Source of the DNA: Chrysopilus asiliformis
Taxonomy: Eukaryota; Arthropoda; Insecta; Diptera; Rhagionidae
Assembly (NCBI GenBank): GCA_964034945.1
Contig: OZ035960.1
Location: 66,867,936-66,931,935, forward strand
Direction: 5' to 3'
DNA: 64,000 nucleotides
Below the pieces are notes generated by a model that was given only the letters and a program-made list of their open reading frames with translations, had not been told where the DNA came from and made no database searches. How positions within the stretch are numbered: the stretch's first letter is position 1; each line of letters begins with the position of its first letter. Of this stretch, positions 31,913-42,467 are shown piece by piece. Both the position numbers and the translations under genes were made by a program.

Positions 31913-32352
31913 TTTTTAGTGATGCATTGTTTTTGTAGTTCAGCAAGGGCACGGGAAGCCGAAAGTTATCTTGCCAGAATGGGAATTGGGAAAGGTTATG
32001 TTAGTTGATAAAGGGAATTAATGTGAAATACAAAAGATTTTAGAAAAGGTGTAGAAAAAAGACATGAATTTGTTAAAATTGTTAATATAGTTATATTATG
32101 AAAATAGATCTGTTGTATTTCTGCATATACATGTTATGTGAATTAACTTATGTACTACTAATACTATTTTTTTATTATTTCTTTATTTTGTGTTTTTTTT
32201 TATGTTACTACTACAATACTTGTTTCCCTACTTACAGTAAACTACATTCAATAAACTACTAGCATACCAATACATTTTTTTTGTAAAGTCTATTTGTCTG
32301 TTTGTTACCAATATATAAACTTGACTTCTATGTTTGTTTTAAAAGCAAAAAA
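31913..32352. other. Unassigned stretch between two family D copies
   Basis: Mostly AT-rich. A short frame at 31939-32020 follows a splice-acceptor-like TTTTTGTAG, and an AATAAA lies at 32251. Nothing else supports a gene. Confidence 0.4.
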
Positions 32353-32884
32353 AACATAACAAAAGCTATAATTGCCAATCTGGCAATCATTGGAGACCCG
32401 TATGGTGATATTCGTATCAAAATTCGAACAGTTATACCAAAATTCCACTTTGAAGTCAAACTTTCCAATAAGATTTTTTAAAATTTATTCCAATCGGATT
32501 TTGATGTATGGGAGTTTTATGTAGAATCATATCCTAAATAACTTTTGTTCTTGGACTTTTTTGATAAGATGCACCGTTTTTGAGATATTCACAAAAAACG
32601 ATTTCCCTCGTATGGGGGGTACCCCCCCTAATGGTCCATTTTTGTCCATTAACGAACTTAGCCTCGCATTTTACGAAAAACGGATCTTAGCTTAATCCGT
32701 GCGCCCGCAATCCGCGCCACAGACAGACAGATGGACAGACGGACGGACATGCTAAATTCAACTTTTTTTATCATTCTAAACACACTGGTGTAATTCATTT
32801 TTTTGTGCGATGACGGGATCTTGGCGTTACAAACGGTAAGGCAAAGTTAATATACCCTTTGGTTTCACCATACGGGTATAAAAA
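32353..32884 (+). repeat. Interspersed repeat family D, copy 3
   Basis: A full copy with the same start and end as 31341-31912 but a shorter GACGGA microsatellite (32725-32750) and a deletion just before it. No coding content. Confidence 0.8.
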
Positions 32885-32976
32885 TAAAGAAATAAACTTT
32901 TATGACTAAAACATTAAAGGAACAGGAGCAACAACAAAGTTAAATTACACAAAGAATTTTGTAGAATTCTATTATA

Positions 32977-33390
32977 TTAAGTGCTGGTTGAATTTATAAC
33001 AATCTGTATAGCGTCGTGAAAACTATAAACCTCTTCTAAAGTATCTGCGAAAATTGAAGATGTATCTAAATTGGAGAAACACCAGTCGATTTGGGAACCG
33101 CAGTTAGTGGTCGAAACTCTTTGGTCTAACAAACTACGTAGACTCAAATCGCGAAGTTTTTTGCTCATCACATCATTATTATTGATACTACGATCTTGAT
33201 TAAAATCTCCCAAGATAATCATTTTTCGATTGCAAGAAAAAGGTATCCGTAATACATTTTCTAACTCTTGAATAACGCGTGTTTTTGAAAAACGTGGACT
33301 TTTATATAAAGCTAGGAATAATATGTCATGAAATTCAAACAAAACATATTGGAAAACATGATTATTTTCACAGATCTTTTGTACTTTTAC
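32977..33390 (-). pseudogene. Helentron AP-type endonuclease, C-terminal part
   Basis: Continues the endonuclease begun at 34841-35050. Seen: the MIILGDFNQD box with catalytic Asp and Asn, a substrate-binding stretch (CGSQIDWCFSN), and SFHDAI near the end, where the family has its terminal His after Asp/Ser. The frame stays open across the join with the first part if the Penelope insert and one duplicated 11-base target are removed. The stop is at 32977. Confidence 0.7.
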
Positions 33391-33531
33391 AACATTGATA
33401 ATTTATTAATGTTTGATCGACCGTTTTTTATATTTTATTAATTTATTAAAGCGGGCTCATCGGTCATTTTTGTAGTTAAAACAAAGAGTGTTTTCTTTGT
33501 AAGTACATCGTTATTTATTGCTATTTATTTC

Positions 33532-33565
33532 TCGACGTTTCGACTACGTTTGTAGTCATCTTCAG
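33532..33565 (-). ncRNA. Hammerhead-like ribozyme core, arm 1
   Basis: The same core as at 34701-34733, on the opposite strand, in the other inverted arm: CTGAAGA, a GACTAC/GTAGTC stem with a 4-base loop, then GAAAC. See the entry at 34701. Confidence 0.5.
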
Positions 33566-33915
33566 GATGGGAGTTTGCTATGTTTCTTTGGTTTTATGAT
33601 GGTGACGTCGTAATAATTTCCATGTCTTTGTTTTCTGTTATTTTTAGTTGGATATTATTTACTTTACATAAACACTATTTTAAAACTTAATTACCTAAAA
33701 GCTTATTGTCGTCCGGAAAGTTTAAAACGTTTAAAAAAAAACTTAGTCAAAAAAGCAAAAAGGGAAACAAAAATAAAAATTGAAATAAATTAAACACGAC
33801 GTCACAAAACAAAAAATTATTTTTTGAAAAAAGGGGGGCTAATGATGGTGGCAGTAAGTGCACTAATGATAATAAGAGGCTTTTGTTTGTTAGCTTTGTG
33901 TGTTATTTCTCTCTT

Positions 33916-34425
33916 TTAGTGCCTAGAGCGTTTGTTATTGGTGTTATTGTCTGCGTCTGTAACAGTTCTCCGTCGTTTGCGTGGGTTTGTGTTTTCGTTG
34001 AGTAGTGCACAATAAATGGCTGATATTTGGTCTGTGTCTCTTTTTATGTTGTATGTGTTTTCTGTATATATGTGTAGAGCCTCTACTGTGAGTCTCTTGT
34101 TGTAGTTGGTTTGCCTAGTTAAGATTTCTGTTCCCTCAAAGTCCGGTTCGTGTGTGTGGTTTTTGTAATGTTCAACTAATGCTGTGTGGTGTGTATCGTC
34201 AGTCGTGGTCCCCATTCTCTTTAAATCGTTTTTATGGTTGTTGATTCTCTTTTCTAGATGTTGTTTAGTTTGACCAACATAATTTAGATCACATTTTATG
34301 CCATTATGAATGTCTCCCTTGCAAGGGATTTTGTATATCACATTGGATTGTTTTAGTTTCGGAGTAGGATCTTTTAATTTTGTGTATATTGAGCGTAATG
34401 TTGTTTTATTTTTGTATGCTAGCAT
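33916..34425 (-). CDS. GIY-YIG endonuclease domain of a Penelope-like element
   Basis: 169 residues. The N-terminus (LAYKNKTTLRSIYTKLKDP) matches the region that joins RT and endonuclease in Penelope proteins. The nuclease follows: VIYKIPC holds the GIY position, NYVGQT the YIG position, then KRINNHK with the catalytic Arg, a His-rich stretch (HHTALVEH, NHTHEPDF) that suits the zinc-binding variant of this group, and EALHI with a candidate Glu. The C-terminus is basic (KRRRTVT, KRSRH), a likely nuclear signal. As found it lacks the RT half, so it is a fragment, but its frame is clean. It would nick DNA at the insertion site. Confidence 0.8.
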   Translation of the reverse strand: MLAYKNKTTLRSIYTKLKDPTPKLKQSNVIYKIPCKGDIHNGIKCDLNYVGQTKQHLEKRINNHKNDLKRMGTTTDDTHHTALVEHYKNHTHEPDFEGTEILTRQTNYNKRLTVEALHIYTENTYNIKRDTDQISAIYCALLNENTNPRKRRRTVTDADNNTNNKRSRH

Positions 34426-34700
34426 TATGTCCTTTGTATGTTCTTTTAATGTTTTTGTTTTGTGACGTCGTGTTTAATTTATTTCAATTTTTATTTTTGT
34501 TTCCATTTTACTTTTTTGACTAAGTTTTTTTTTAAACGTTTTAAACTTTCCGGACGACAATAAGCTTTTAGGTAATTAAGTTTTAAAATAGTGTTTATGT
34601 AAAGTAAATAACATCCAACTAAAAATAACAGAAAACAAAGACATGGAAATTATTACGACGTCACCATCATAAAACCAAAGAAACATAGCAAACTCCCATT

Positions 34701-34733
34701 CTGAAGATGACTACAAACGTAGTCGAAACGTCG
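34701..34733 (+). ncRNA. Hammerhead-like ribozyme core, arm 2
   Basis: CTGAAGA, a 6-base stem GACTAC/GTAGTC with loop AAAC, then GAAAC and CGTC. This is the order of the hammerhead core (CUGANGA, stem II, GAAA, stem III). A possible stem III partner GATG followed by TA lies at 34758-34763. Penelope-like elements are known to carry minimal hammerhead motifs in their terminal repeats. Stem I and the cleavage position are not certain. Confidence 0.5.
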
Positions 34734-34840
34734 AGAAATAAATAGCAATAAATAACGATGTACTTACAAAGAAAACAGTCTTTGTTTTAACTACAAAAAT
34801 GACCGATGAGCCTGCTTTAATAAATTAATAACATTGATAA

Positions 34841-37652
34841 GTGAGGTAATTGAATTCTTAGCAAAACAGAGTATCCCATTGTGTTTTCTTATATTTTGCC
34901 CTCCGCTGTTATCTAACCTAGCGACAATGGAATATTGATCTAAGTCATTCTCCTCATTGGGCAATGTCCAAGTTTCTACAAAACATAGGATATCGAGTGA
35001 CAAAACTAAATTGTTGCATTTAATATCTTCGATGTGTTTGTGTAAACTTTGGACGTTATGGAATAAGACGCTAAATTTATTAAGGAATTTATCTTTCAAA
35101 TTTGCAAAATGAGGCGTTAGAAGTTTTTCTGCATTCAAAGATACTAACTCTGTAGAAACGGGATCAGAAGCTGTAGGAGACTTTGGTGATTTGAATTTCC
35201 CGATTAAAAAAAGACCCGAAGCTTTTGTTGCTCTGCTACATGCCACATACAAATGGGCCCGTGTCATACCAGGGGTTAAATGAACAGCAACGTTGACATA
35301 AGTGGATCCCTTACTTTTGTGGATAGTAATAGCTTCGGCTGGGACGACCGGAAACTGGGACCTCTCAATTACGACTCGATCATTGGATTTATATTGAAAA
35401 CTTTTAACTGATTTTTCTATAGGAGTCCAATTTAAGTTTTCAGAATGTGTTCGTTTAGAACGCCCGTCTTGACCGATAGATAATTCTTCGAATTGAATCC
35501 ATAAGCGAATTGGCACGCGAGCACCATTTCCGAGTACCCCGAATTCTATATCCATTAACTGCCCTGTTGCGCCATTAACTAACCCGTCAGCAGTATTGAT
35601 ATTTACTGTTATCATATACTTGGCGGTTTTCTTTAACAGAAGATTTGATGGCAATCCTAGAGTCTCAGAAGTTTTTAATTCTTTAGCCCGATCTGCAATC
35701 TGGTTTCGCGAATTTTCCGGAATTGGCCCTTTGACTTTGTCCTCGGCCTCTGAGATTACAGGATCAGATTGGATTAAGTTTAATCTATACGTGTTGAATT
35801 CATTTATATCGTCGTTTGATTTGAATCAATGTATGGCCTCCTGAGGAACTGCTTCGGGGGTGCATTCTCTTGACTTGAAAAGCGCTATATCAGTACTTGT
35901 CATTTTCCCAAGCGCCATGTTATTGAGGGCGGTTGCAAAATTCAAGTCATCCCTTTGTCGCATTATTTTAATGAGTGGGAAAAATTTAAAAAGATTCCAC
36001 AATGTTGATCCAGCTACAATGCCATACACATCATTCCTACTAGATTGAAACACCCATCTATCCCCAACAGGAGCAAGTTGTCTTAGATCTCCAAAAACTA
36101 TAACAGATTTGCCACCAAATAGAGATGTACTTCTAAAAATCTGCTTTAATCTGGAATCGATGTGGGATAGCATTTTAGCACCCACCATTGATATCTCGTC
36201 GATTATAATTAATTGAAGATTTTGGAGCTTTGAATAAATTGTATTAGCAATGTCGCTGCTAAGGGGCCTAATTTCCGAATGTGATTGGTTGATGGGTAAA
36301 GAAAAGATAGAATGAAGGGTAGCTCCATTTATATTAAAAGCAGCTTTTCCGGTAGGTGCGCATAAAACGACCTTGACATCATCAGGGTTGGCTCCAGGTC
36401 GCGAATTAAGTCGTTTGGTCAACGCATTATAGAGTGCAGTAATTAGTCTACTCTTTCCTGTCCCAGCACCCCCGCTAACAAATTCATAAAAGTTTGTTCC
36501 ATTTTTTATGTTATGTAAAACGTGGTTAAAATACAGCCTCTGCTCGGTATTTAATGATCGAATAATTTGGGAAAAGTCTAGATCGGAAATTAGTGGTGGC
36601 AATTTTATTACACGGGTTTCGTTATCCTGGGGAACATTATCATCTATTATTCGGACATTCGGTTCCACATTTGGGATTTGAAAGGGGCGAAGATCCGGAT
36701 CGTCGTCATTCTGAATTTCTTCGGTATTTTCAAGAAATCTTTCATTTTGTGCAGCGATTAGGGCATTGTCAAGCTCATCGTCATTCTCAAAACAATTGAA
36801 CTTGCGACGAACAGTATTAATCGCAATGAGATATTGTTGACAGAGAGTCTCACAATTTTGCTGCAAAATATCACGTTCTTCATTGCGCCAAGGCAAGAAA
36901 AGCATGACCTGTTCTCGAAAATAATTATCGCGTTCCTGAATCATTTTATATCTGCGATACCGAATGACACAGGGTTTGGTTCTTTTTCGTAAGAATCCGC
37001 TGGAATCCTTAAGCCGTAGTGGCTCGCCGGTAACTTCCTCATTTCCTTCTCCATCATCATTATTGGGATTTGATGAACGGACAGATGAAAATTTATAGTA
37101 TGCGGTGAATTCAGCAAGAGATATATTTTCGAGGGAGTCAGGACGCTGTACATAGTGGTCCAGTAAATTTGAGACGAAAATATCAGTTGAATCTTGCGGT
37201 AGTTCTCTCAACTGTTTTTGAGATTTAACAATACGGACACGTTCATTTGGGGGACTGGTGTTAATAAACTCAACCGCATTACTACTTTCTGACATCCGAA
37301 TGCCGAGAATATTATACACTGCTTCCTGAGCTGAGATTTCTAGCCCATGAATAAATTTATTCCCTAGATGTTGGAGTTTTTGTTTAACAGTATAATTGCC
37401 GCTTGAGATCTCGTCCATGAGTTCCCGCATAAGTTTGGAAACTCCTTTGTTAGATTTGTTAATATAATTAACAATATAACCGCAACAAGCATAAGCATCC
37501 ATTACAAACTGAATGTCCATGTTTGCTCGGTGCAAACTGAGAATACAAGGATTGTATGCGTTCAGCATAATTGCATCTAAAGATCTTTTGAGAAAAATGG
37601 TGGGCTTTTTTAAATTTGCCCGAAGCGCCGAAATATAAGAATCTCTAGACAT
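34841..37652 (-). pseudogene. Helentron Rep C-terminus, Pif1-type helicase and start of endonuclease
   Basis: Two frames, 37652-35826 and 35825-34841, are in the same phase and separated by a single TGA. Seen in order: the Rep tyrosine region (CCGYIVNYINKSNKG, near 37480), a charged linker, Walker A GGAGTGKSRL (near 36460), Walker B IIDEISMV (near 36195), FGDLRQLAPVGD, then after the stop GLVNGATGQLMDIEFG, AITIHKSKGSTY and LYVACSRATKAS, the helicase C-terminal motifs. The endonuclease starts at about 35070 with FSVLFHNVQSL and LDILCFVETW (first metal-binding Glu). It would unwind DNA during rolling-circle transposition. Not functional as it stands. Confidence 0.85.
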
Positions 37653-37679
37653 CTCAATATTTCCTAGAAACGTATCGAA

Positions 37680-39268
37680 TCAGCAATTGGGAATGGACGT
37701 GGTTTTTGCTGCTTCATTCAAATATTCTCTAATTTTATCATAATTTTCGTTATGAGTATTAGAAGTTTCAGAATTGTCGAGTGGAGTAACAATAATGGTT
37801 TTATCCATTGGAGGATATGGCATGCCGAATCGACAAAACTTCTGTCCTCTAATTTCCCTTAAACAGGATCTCGCGTGAGAGTGCTTCTGGTAGACTAAGT
37901 ATTCTGCCAAATCACTATTCTGGGTGGACGTAGAAATATGAGTATCTATGAAATTCTCTACAGATGGGTAAGTGGAAATGTCAGAAAGATCAAGACTTGG
38001 GGCATTATGAAGCCAGTACAATCCATGGACATGGGGAGAACCACGTTGTTGGAATTCAACACGAAAATAATAATTGATTACATGGGAATCACCAAAAATT
38101 ACTCCGGGTTGCTTGAAAAGTTTGAACAGGGCGCGAAAGCGATGATCAAAATATCTCGAACACGTGACTGGATCTGATCTAATGAGTCTAGCTTTCGTGC
38201 TGAAATCTAAGTTTTCTGCGTCACTGGGTGAGATCTCCCTCTTATCAATGACTTTAGACAATATACAAAGGAGTTCGGACCACTTTGTGTCGGCAGCTGA
38301 GAGGGTGATGAAAAAAGTGGGAATTCCAAATTGCCGAATCATAGCAACAACTTTTTTCTTTTCGGACTCCCAATGGGATGGGGACGATCTTAAATTTTTA
38401 AAAATTTTATACCCTTCGTCGTGCTGTATTAAATTTTCAACGTGGCTATCATTAACCAAATCTCCAGCTGTGTGGGAACGACTACCGCGACTCTTTTTCC
38501 TTAGGCAAATTGAAATAGAGTTTTTGATAGAGATAAGCTCGTTTTTTTGTACGTATAATAGATCTTTTCATTTGTAGTGCATCGACGATCATACCGTCGA
38601 ATTTCGGAACGCGCGATTTTGCTGTAAGTTAAATTTGTTATCCGAGGTTGTCCACAATATATGGAGGGGAAAGATAATTCTTCTGGAGGGGAAAGATAAA
38701 ACTAAATCGACCGGTCTTTGACCTTCACCAGGAGCTAGGGCAATATTTTCCAGTGGAATATTTTCGAGAAGGGTCTCTTGCCCTCCCGGGTTGACGTCTT
38801 CAGGATCTAATTGGTCAATATTGTCGATATTTTCTTCAATAGTTCTATCCAATAGAGAATTGACAATTTCTCTGTCTTGTGTGTGACTGTAAACGTTGCT
38901 CTATCATCAGGATTAGGATATTGCTGTAACCAATTGTCCGACAAGGTCACACCATCTTCAATATATAAGGGCTGCCTTATTAAATATTGGATTGCGGCAA
39001 AAACTTTGGATGGACGAATACTTTCGACCAAAAAACTATGGGCGTATTGTAATCTACGCTTTAAGTGAACCTGAATAACGTGAGTGTTATCAAAAGTTCT
39101 AGGAAGTGCACTAACTGTGGTGTTAAGGGAAATAGGAACATTGACACAAGCCCCTTTTAACCCGCACTGTCGGTCACAACCTAAGGCTCTGATTTGCATA
39201 AATGGAATTTGGGGGGCTATTAACCGTTGTTCTAGGCACTCCAGTCCTTGAAGACATTCGGGTATCAC
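37680..39268 (-). pseudogene. Helentron Rep N-terminus (DUF6570-like region and HUH nuclease)
   Basis: 39268-38807 has IPECLQGLECLEQRLIAP and CDRQCGLKGACVNVP, the region that precedes Rep in these proteins. 38852-38589 has an ELAPGEG-like PGEGQRPVDLV box and a small direct duplication (TTATCTTTCCCCTCC twice, 38675-38700). 38459-37680 holds SAADTKWSELL, RYFDHRFRALF and the HUH motif QRGSPHVHGLYW (near 38030). Frameshifts lie near 38830, 38600 and 38475; the join to the next part is one in-frame TGA at 37679. Rep nicks and joins DNA strands at the element ends. Confidence 0.8.
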
Positions 39269-39275
39269 AGGAAAA

Positions 39276-40517
39276 TCAAGACCATTTGCTAGGCAAATAT
39301 TGGGAATTTGTCCACTTAATTCCCCTATGGCAGTTTTGGCAAAAAGTATATGTATCGGTTTGACTAGGGAATTTCTCGGATAGATAAAATGTTTTCACAA
39401 CGAATTCTGGATTATTTAGGTGTTTCCGAATAAGTGGTTGTTTTTGAATTTTTTTAATGTCAGACGGAAACCATAACCCCCCGCAACATATACAAATTTC
39501 GGTTGGACCCTGCCGTATTTTATCAGAATAATTAGTAAAAAAGCGTTCGCGATTCCGATTTCTTTCATCTTGCAAATATTCCTCGCGTTGTTCGGGCTCC
39601 ATTATGGCTCGCGATGCGATGTTACGACGGGACTGCCTCACGGTTTCTGCTTGACGATTGCTGGGTATATTTCTGTGACGTCGAACCCTCTCATTTGACA
39701 AAGTTACACGGCGAGATGTGATTCCGCATATAGTTTCACGACGCGTTATTTGGGAAATAGTATTGCTACGTTGTTCTTGTCGTTCTTGTTCCCGATCACG
39801 ATATTCGAGATCCTGGCGCCTAAGGGAATGTTCCTCGGTATTGCGTCCCTGTTCCCGATCACGATATTCAAGATCTTGCCGCCCACGAGAATGTTGCGCG
39901 ATATCACGTCCCTGTTCCCGATCACGATATTCAGGGTCTTGGCGCCTGAGAGAATGTTCCTCGGTATTACGTCCCTGTTCGTGATCACGATATTCGAGAT
40001 CCTGGCGCCTTAGAGAATGTTGCGCGGTATCACGTCCCTGTTCCCGATCACGATATTCAGGGTCTTGGCGCCTAACGGAATGTTCCTCGGTATTACGTCC
40101 CTGTTCCCGATCACGATATTCGAGATCCTGGCGCCTGAGGGAATGTTCCTCGGTATTACGTCCCTGTTCCCGATCACGATATTCAGGATCTTGCCGCCTA
40201 CGAGAGTGTTGCGCGGTATCACGTCCCTGTTCCCGATCACGATATTCAGGGTCTTGGCGCCTAACGGAATGTTGCGCGGTATCACGCCCCTGTTCGCGAT
40301 CACGATATTCGAGATTCTGGCGCCTAAGAGAATGTTGTGCAGTATCACGTTCCTGTTCTAAAGCGCGATAAGACTCGTTAGACCGTGCCAAATTTCGCGC
40401 AATGCCGTCTCGATTGCGTTCAGCATTTCGATGTTGGCTATTTCGACGGTTTATACGCATTGATTGGGGTCTAACCGTTTTTCTTTGGCTAACAGATTGT
40501 TTTCGTAATTTAGGCAT
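39276..40517 (-). pseudogene. Helentron N-terminal ORF with ten 21-residue repeats
   Basis: 413 residues starting MPKLRKQSVSQRK. From about residue 50 to 260 a 21-residue unit (RRQDPEYRDREQGRDTAQHS and variants) is repeated about ten times; the DNA period is 63 bases. The repeat is charged and helical, likely a coiled coil or nucleic-acid-binding tail. The C-terminal third has two Cys pairs (CICC and CQNC) that may bind zinc. A one-base shift near 39310 ends the frame just before the LANGLDF box that normally follows, so the original protein was continuous with the Rep part. Open frames on the other strand here are shadows of the repeat. Confidence 0.7.
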
Positions 40518-40911
40518 TTTAACAAAAATCGAAGCAAATTTATAATTCCAGAAAGAAAAAAATATATATTAGCTTACCTAGAGCAATGAAGAAAATTGCA
40601 CTAAATTTAAAAATATATCCTCAGTTTCAGGAAATTTTTAATTTCACTTCACCAAAAGTTGTGTTTACTTCACCAAACAGATTTTAAATTGTTGATTAAA
40701 AATTTTGTTTTAAACTCACTTTAAAAGTTAAGATCTTACCCCACAGTTAGACGTGCGACTAGAAGTCGCATGCCGAATCTCATCTCAGGGAAATCGCTCG
40801 TGTAAACGCCAGTTGCATGCAAGCGGGGAAAATCGCAACTCAAGTCGTATGTAAAAACCTCATACAATCTGAGCTGCGACTGGAACTGCAAATGATTTGA
40901 CATTTAAGGTT

Positions 40912-42467
40912 ATGTCTGATTTCACAATGGCAGAAAATAAGTTGAGTAGAAGTGAAATTTTAAAATTAATAAATTTGTACCGGGAACGAGAATGCCTCTG
41001 GAAGACTGCCTCTAAATTGTATCGTAGAAACGATCTGAAGAGCCAGGCGTATGAACAAATCGGCGCGGAATTGAAACTCACAAGCGAGGAAGTGAAGAAA
41101 AAGTTGAGAAATTTACGAACGACGTATGTTCACGAAAAAAAGAAAATCGACGCGAGTCGGAAGTCTGGAGCATCGACAGAAGATATTTATGAGCCTTCGT
41201 TGTTTTGGTATTCAGAAATGAGTTTCTTAGACGAAACCATAATATTACGAGCAACCACAAATAACACAATGCTAGTAAGTATATTTTATTTACTGTTTAT
41301 TTTTAACCACTGTGGAGGATAATCCCCTGCAGTAACACAAAAGTTTTCTAAATATTGTCTAATTGTATTCCCTTGGTTGTATCCGGAATTCGTACACACG
41401 GTAATATTGTCGGAAATGGTCTCTGGCAAATTCGGCGGTTCCAAATCGGACAGATTGCCAGCCGTTTTAATTGTAGAGGTCAACATATTGTGTAGCACAC
41501 AGCATGTCTGAATGATTAAATCTGCAGTGCTGGGTTGGACTTCCAAAGGCCGATAAAAAATCCTGAAGCGACTTGCCAAGCGACCGAAGGCGGCTTCTAC
41601 TGTTAATCTTGCTCGACATATCCTGTAATTAAAGACTTCTTGCGTTGTCGTCAGATGACTACTTCTGCTGTAGGGTTTCATTAAATTTTTTCCAAGTTGA
41701 AAGGCACCGTCGGTCGGCGATAAAGAAAAAAGGAACCTGCACATTGGTGCCTGATAACTCTGTTGGAGGCGGAATATTTAATTTTCCACCTTTTAAAGAC
41801 TCGTGCAAGTAGCTGTTCTTATACACAGTGCTATCGTTGCTCCTTCCATTTGCACCGACATCTATAAAAAGGAATTTACAGTGTGCATCTACTAGTGCAA
41901 GTAGTATGATACTGTGATATCCTTTGTAGTTATAGAAGTTGGAGCCTTCATTTGCAGGTGCCTTGATACGAATATGTTTCCCGTCCAACGCGCCTAGAGT
42001 GTGTGGGAAATTCCAAATGTTCAAAAAATCTTTGACAATTTTTTCCCATTCCTCCACAGTATCTGGCATCTGAAAATAAATAAAATATGAAATATTTTTT
42101 ATTAACGATGGATTCATTATCATTATTTCAGAGATTTGAAAATGAGGATGCTATGGGCGACGTATTTGAGATTAGCGAAGACCACTCATTATCTAATTTG
42201 GATCTTTCCTCTAATACATCAATCCACTCGGCCAAAAGGCAGAAGAAAACTGACAATGAGAATATTTACGCCACGGCAATAGAGAAAATTATGCAAAACA
42301 CTAATTCAGAACAGTCCCAATCTGACGAATATACTTCATTTGCAAATACCATAGCTGCACAGATAAGGAAATTACCAACCATAGACGCATACAGGCTGAT
42401 GGGAGATGTCCAAAATTTGGTTACAACACGATGCTTTGAAGTAATGCCCGAACAACAACATGCGTGA
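40912..42467 (+). CDS. MADF-domain DNA-binding protein of the Harbinger element
   Basis: Exon 1 (40912-41274) and exon 2 (42132-42467) join in frame to 232 residues. The start chosen is MSDFTMAENKLS; a Met five codons upstream is also open. Residues 15-100 form a MADF domain (LINLYRERECLWKTAS, YEQIGAELKLTSEEVKKKL, FWYSEMSFL). The C-terminal part has an acidic Ser-rich linker and a BESS-like helix (FANTIAAQIRKLPTIDAYRL). The donor is GTAAGT and the acceptor ATTATTTCAG. The 857-base intron contains the transposase C-terminal exon on the opposite strand. In this superfamily such partners bind the element ends. No break is seen. Confidence 0.85.

Larger units (their letters stand above)
33402..34829 (-). 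mobile_element. Penelope-like element with long inverted arms
   Basis: Inserted into the Helentron endonuclease with the duplication AACATTGATAA at 33391-33401 and 34830-34840. Arms of about 380 bases (33435-33815 and 34443-34825) are inverted copies of each other. Between them lies a single GIY-YIG protein gene. The reverse transcriptase of a full Penelope element is missing, so this is a truncated or rearranged copy. Both arms carry a hammerhead-like core. Confidence 0.75.
32977..40517 (-). mobile_element. Helentron-like rolling-circle element with AP endonuclease
   Basis: On the - strand and in order: tandem-repeat N-terminal ORF with zinc motifs, DUF6570-like region, Rep with the HUH motif, Pif1-type helicase, and an endonuclease/exonuclease/phosphatase domain at the C-terminus, the mark of Helentrons. 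It is interrupted by a Penelope-like element at 33402-34829 and by several stops and frameshifts. The terminal sequences were not identified; only the coding span is given. Confidence 0.8.

Noticed and set aside
39718..40361. Several open frames of 80-114 residues on both strands
   Set aside because: They are shadows of the 63-base coding repeat of the Helentron ORF, which stays open in more than one phase.
39276..40361. CRISPR-like array (regular 63-base period)
   Set aside because: There are no unique spacers; the whole unit is repeated and codes for protein.
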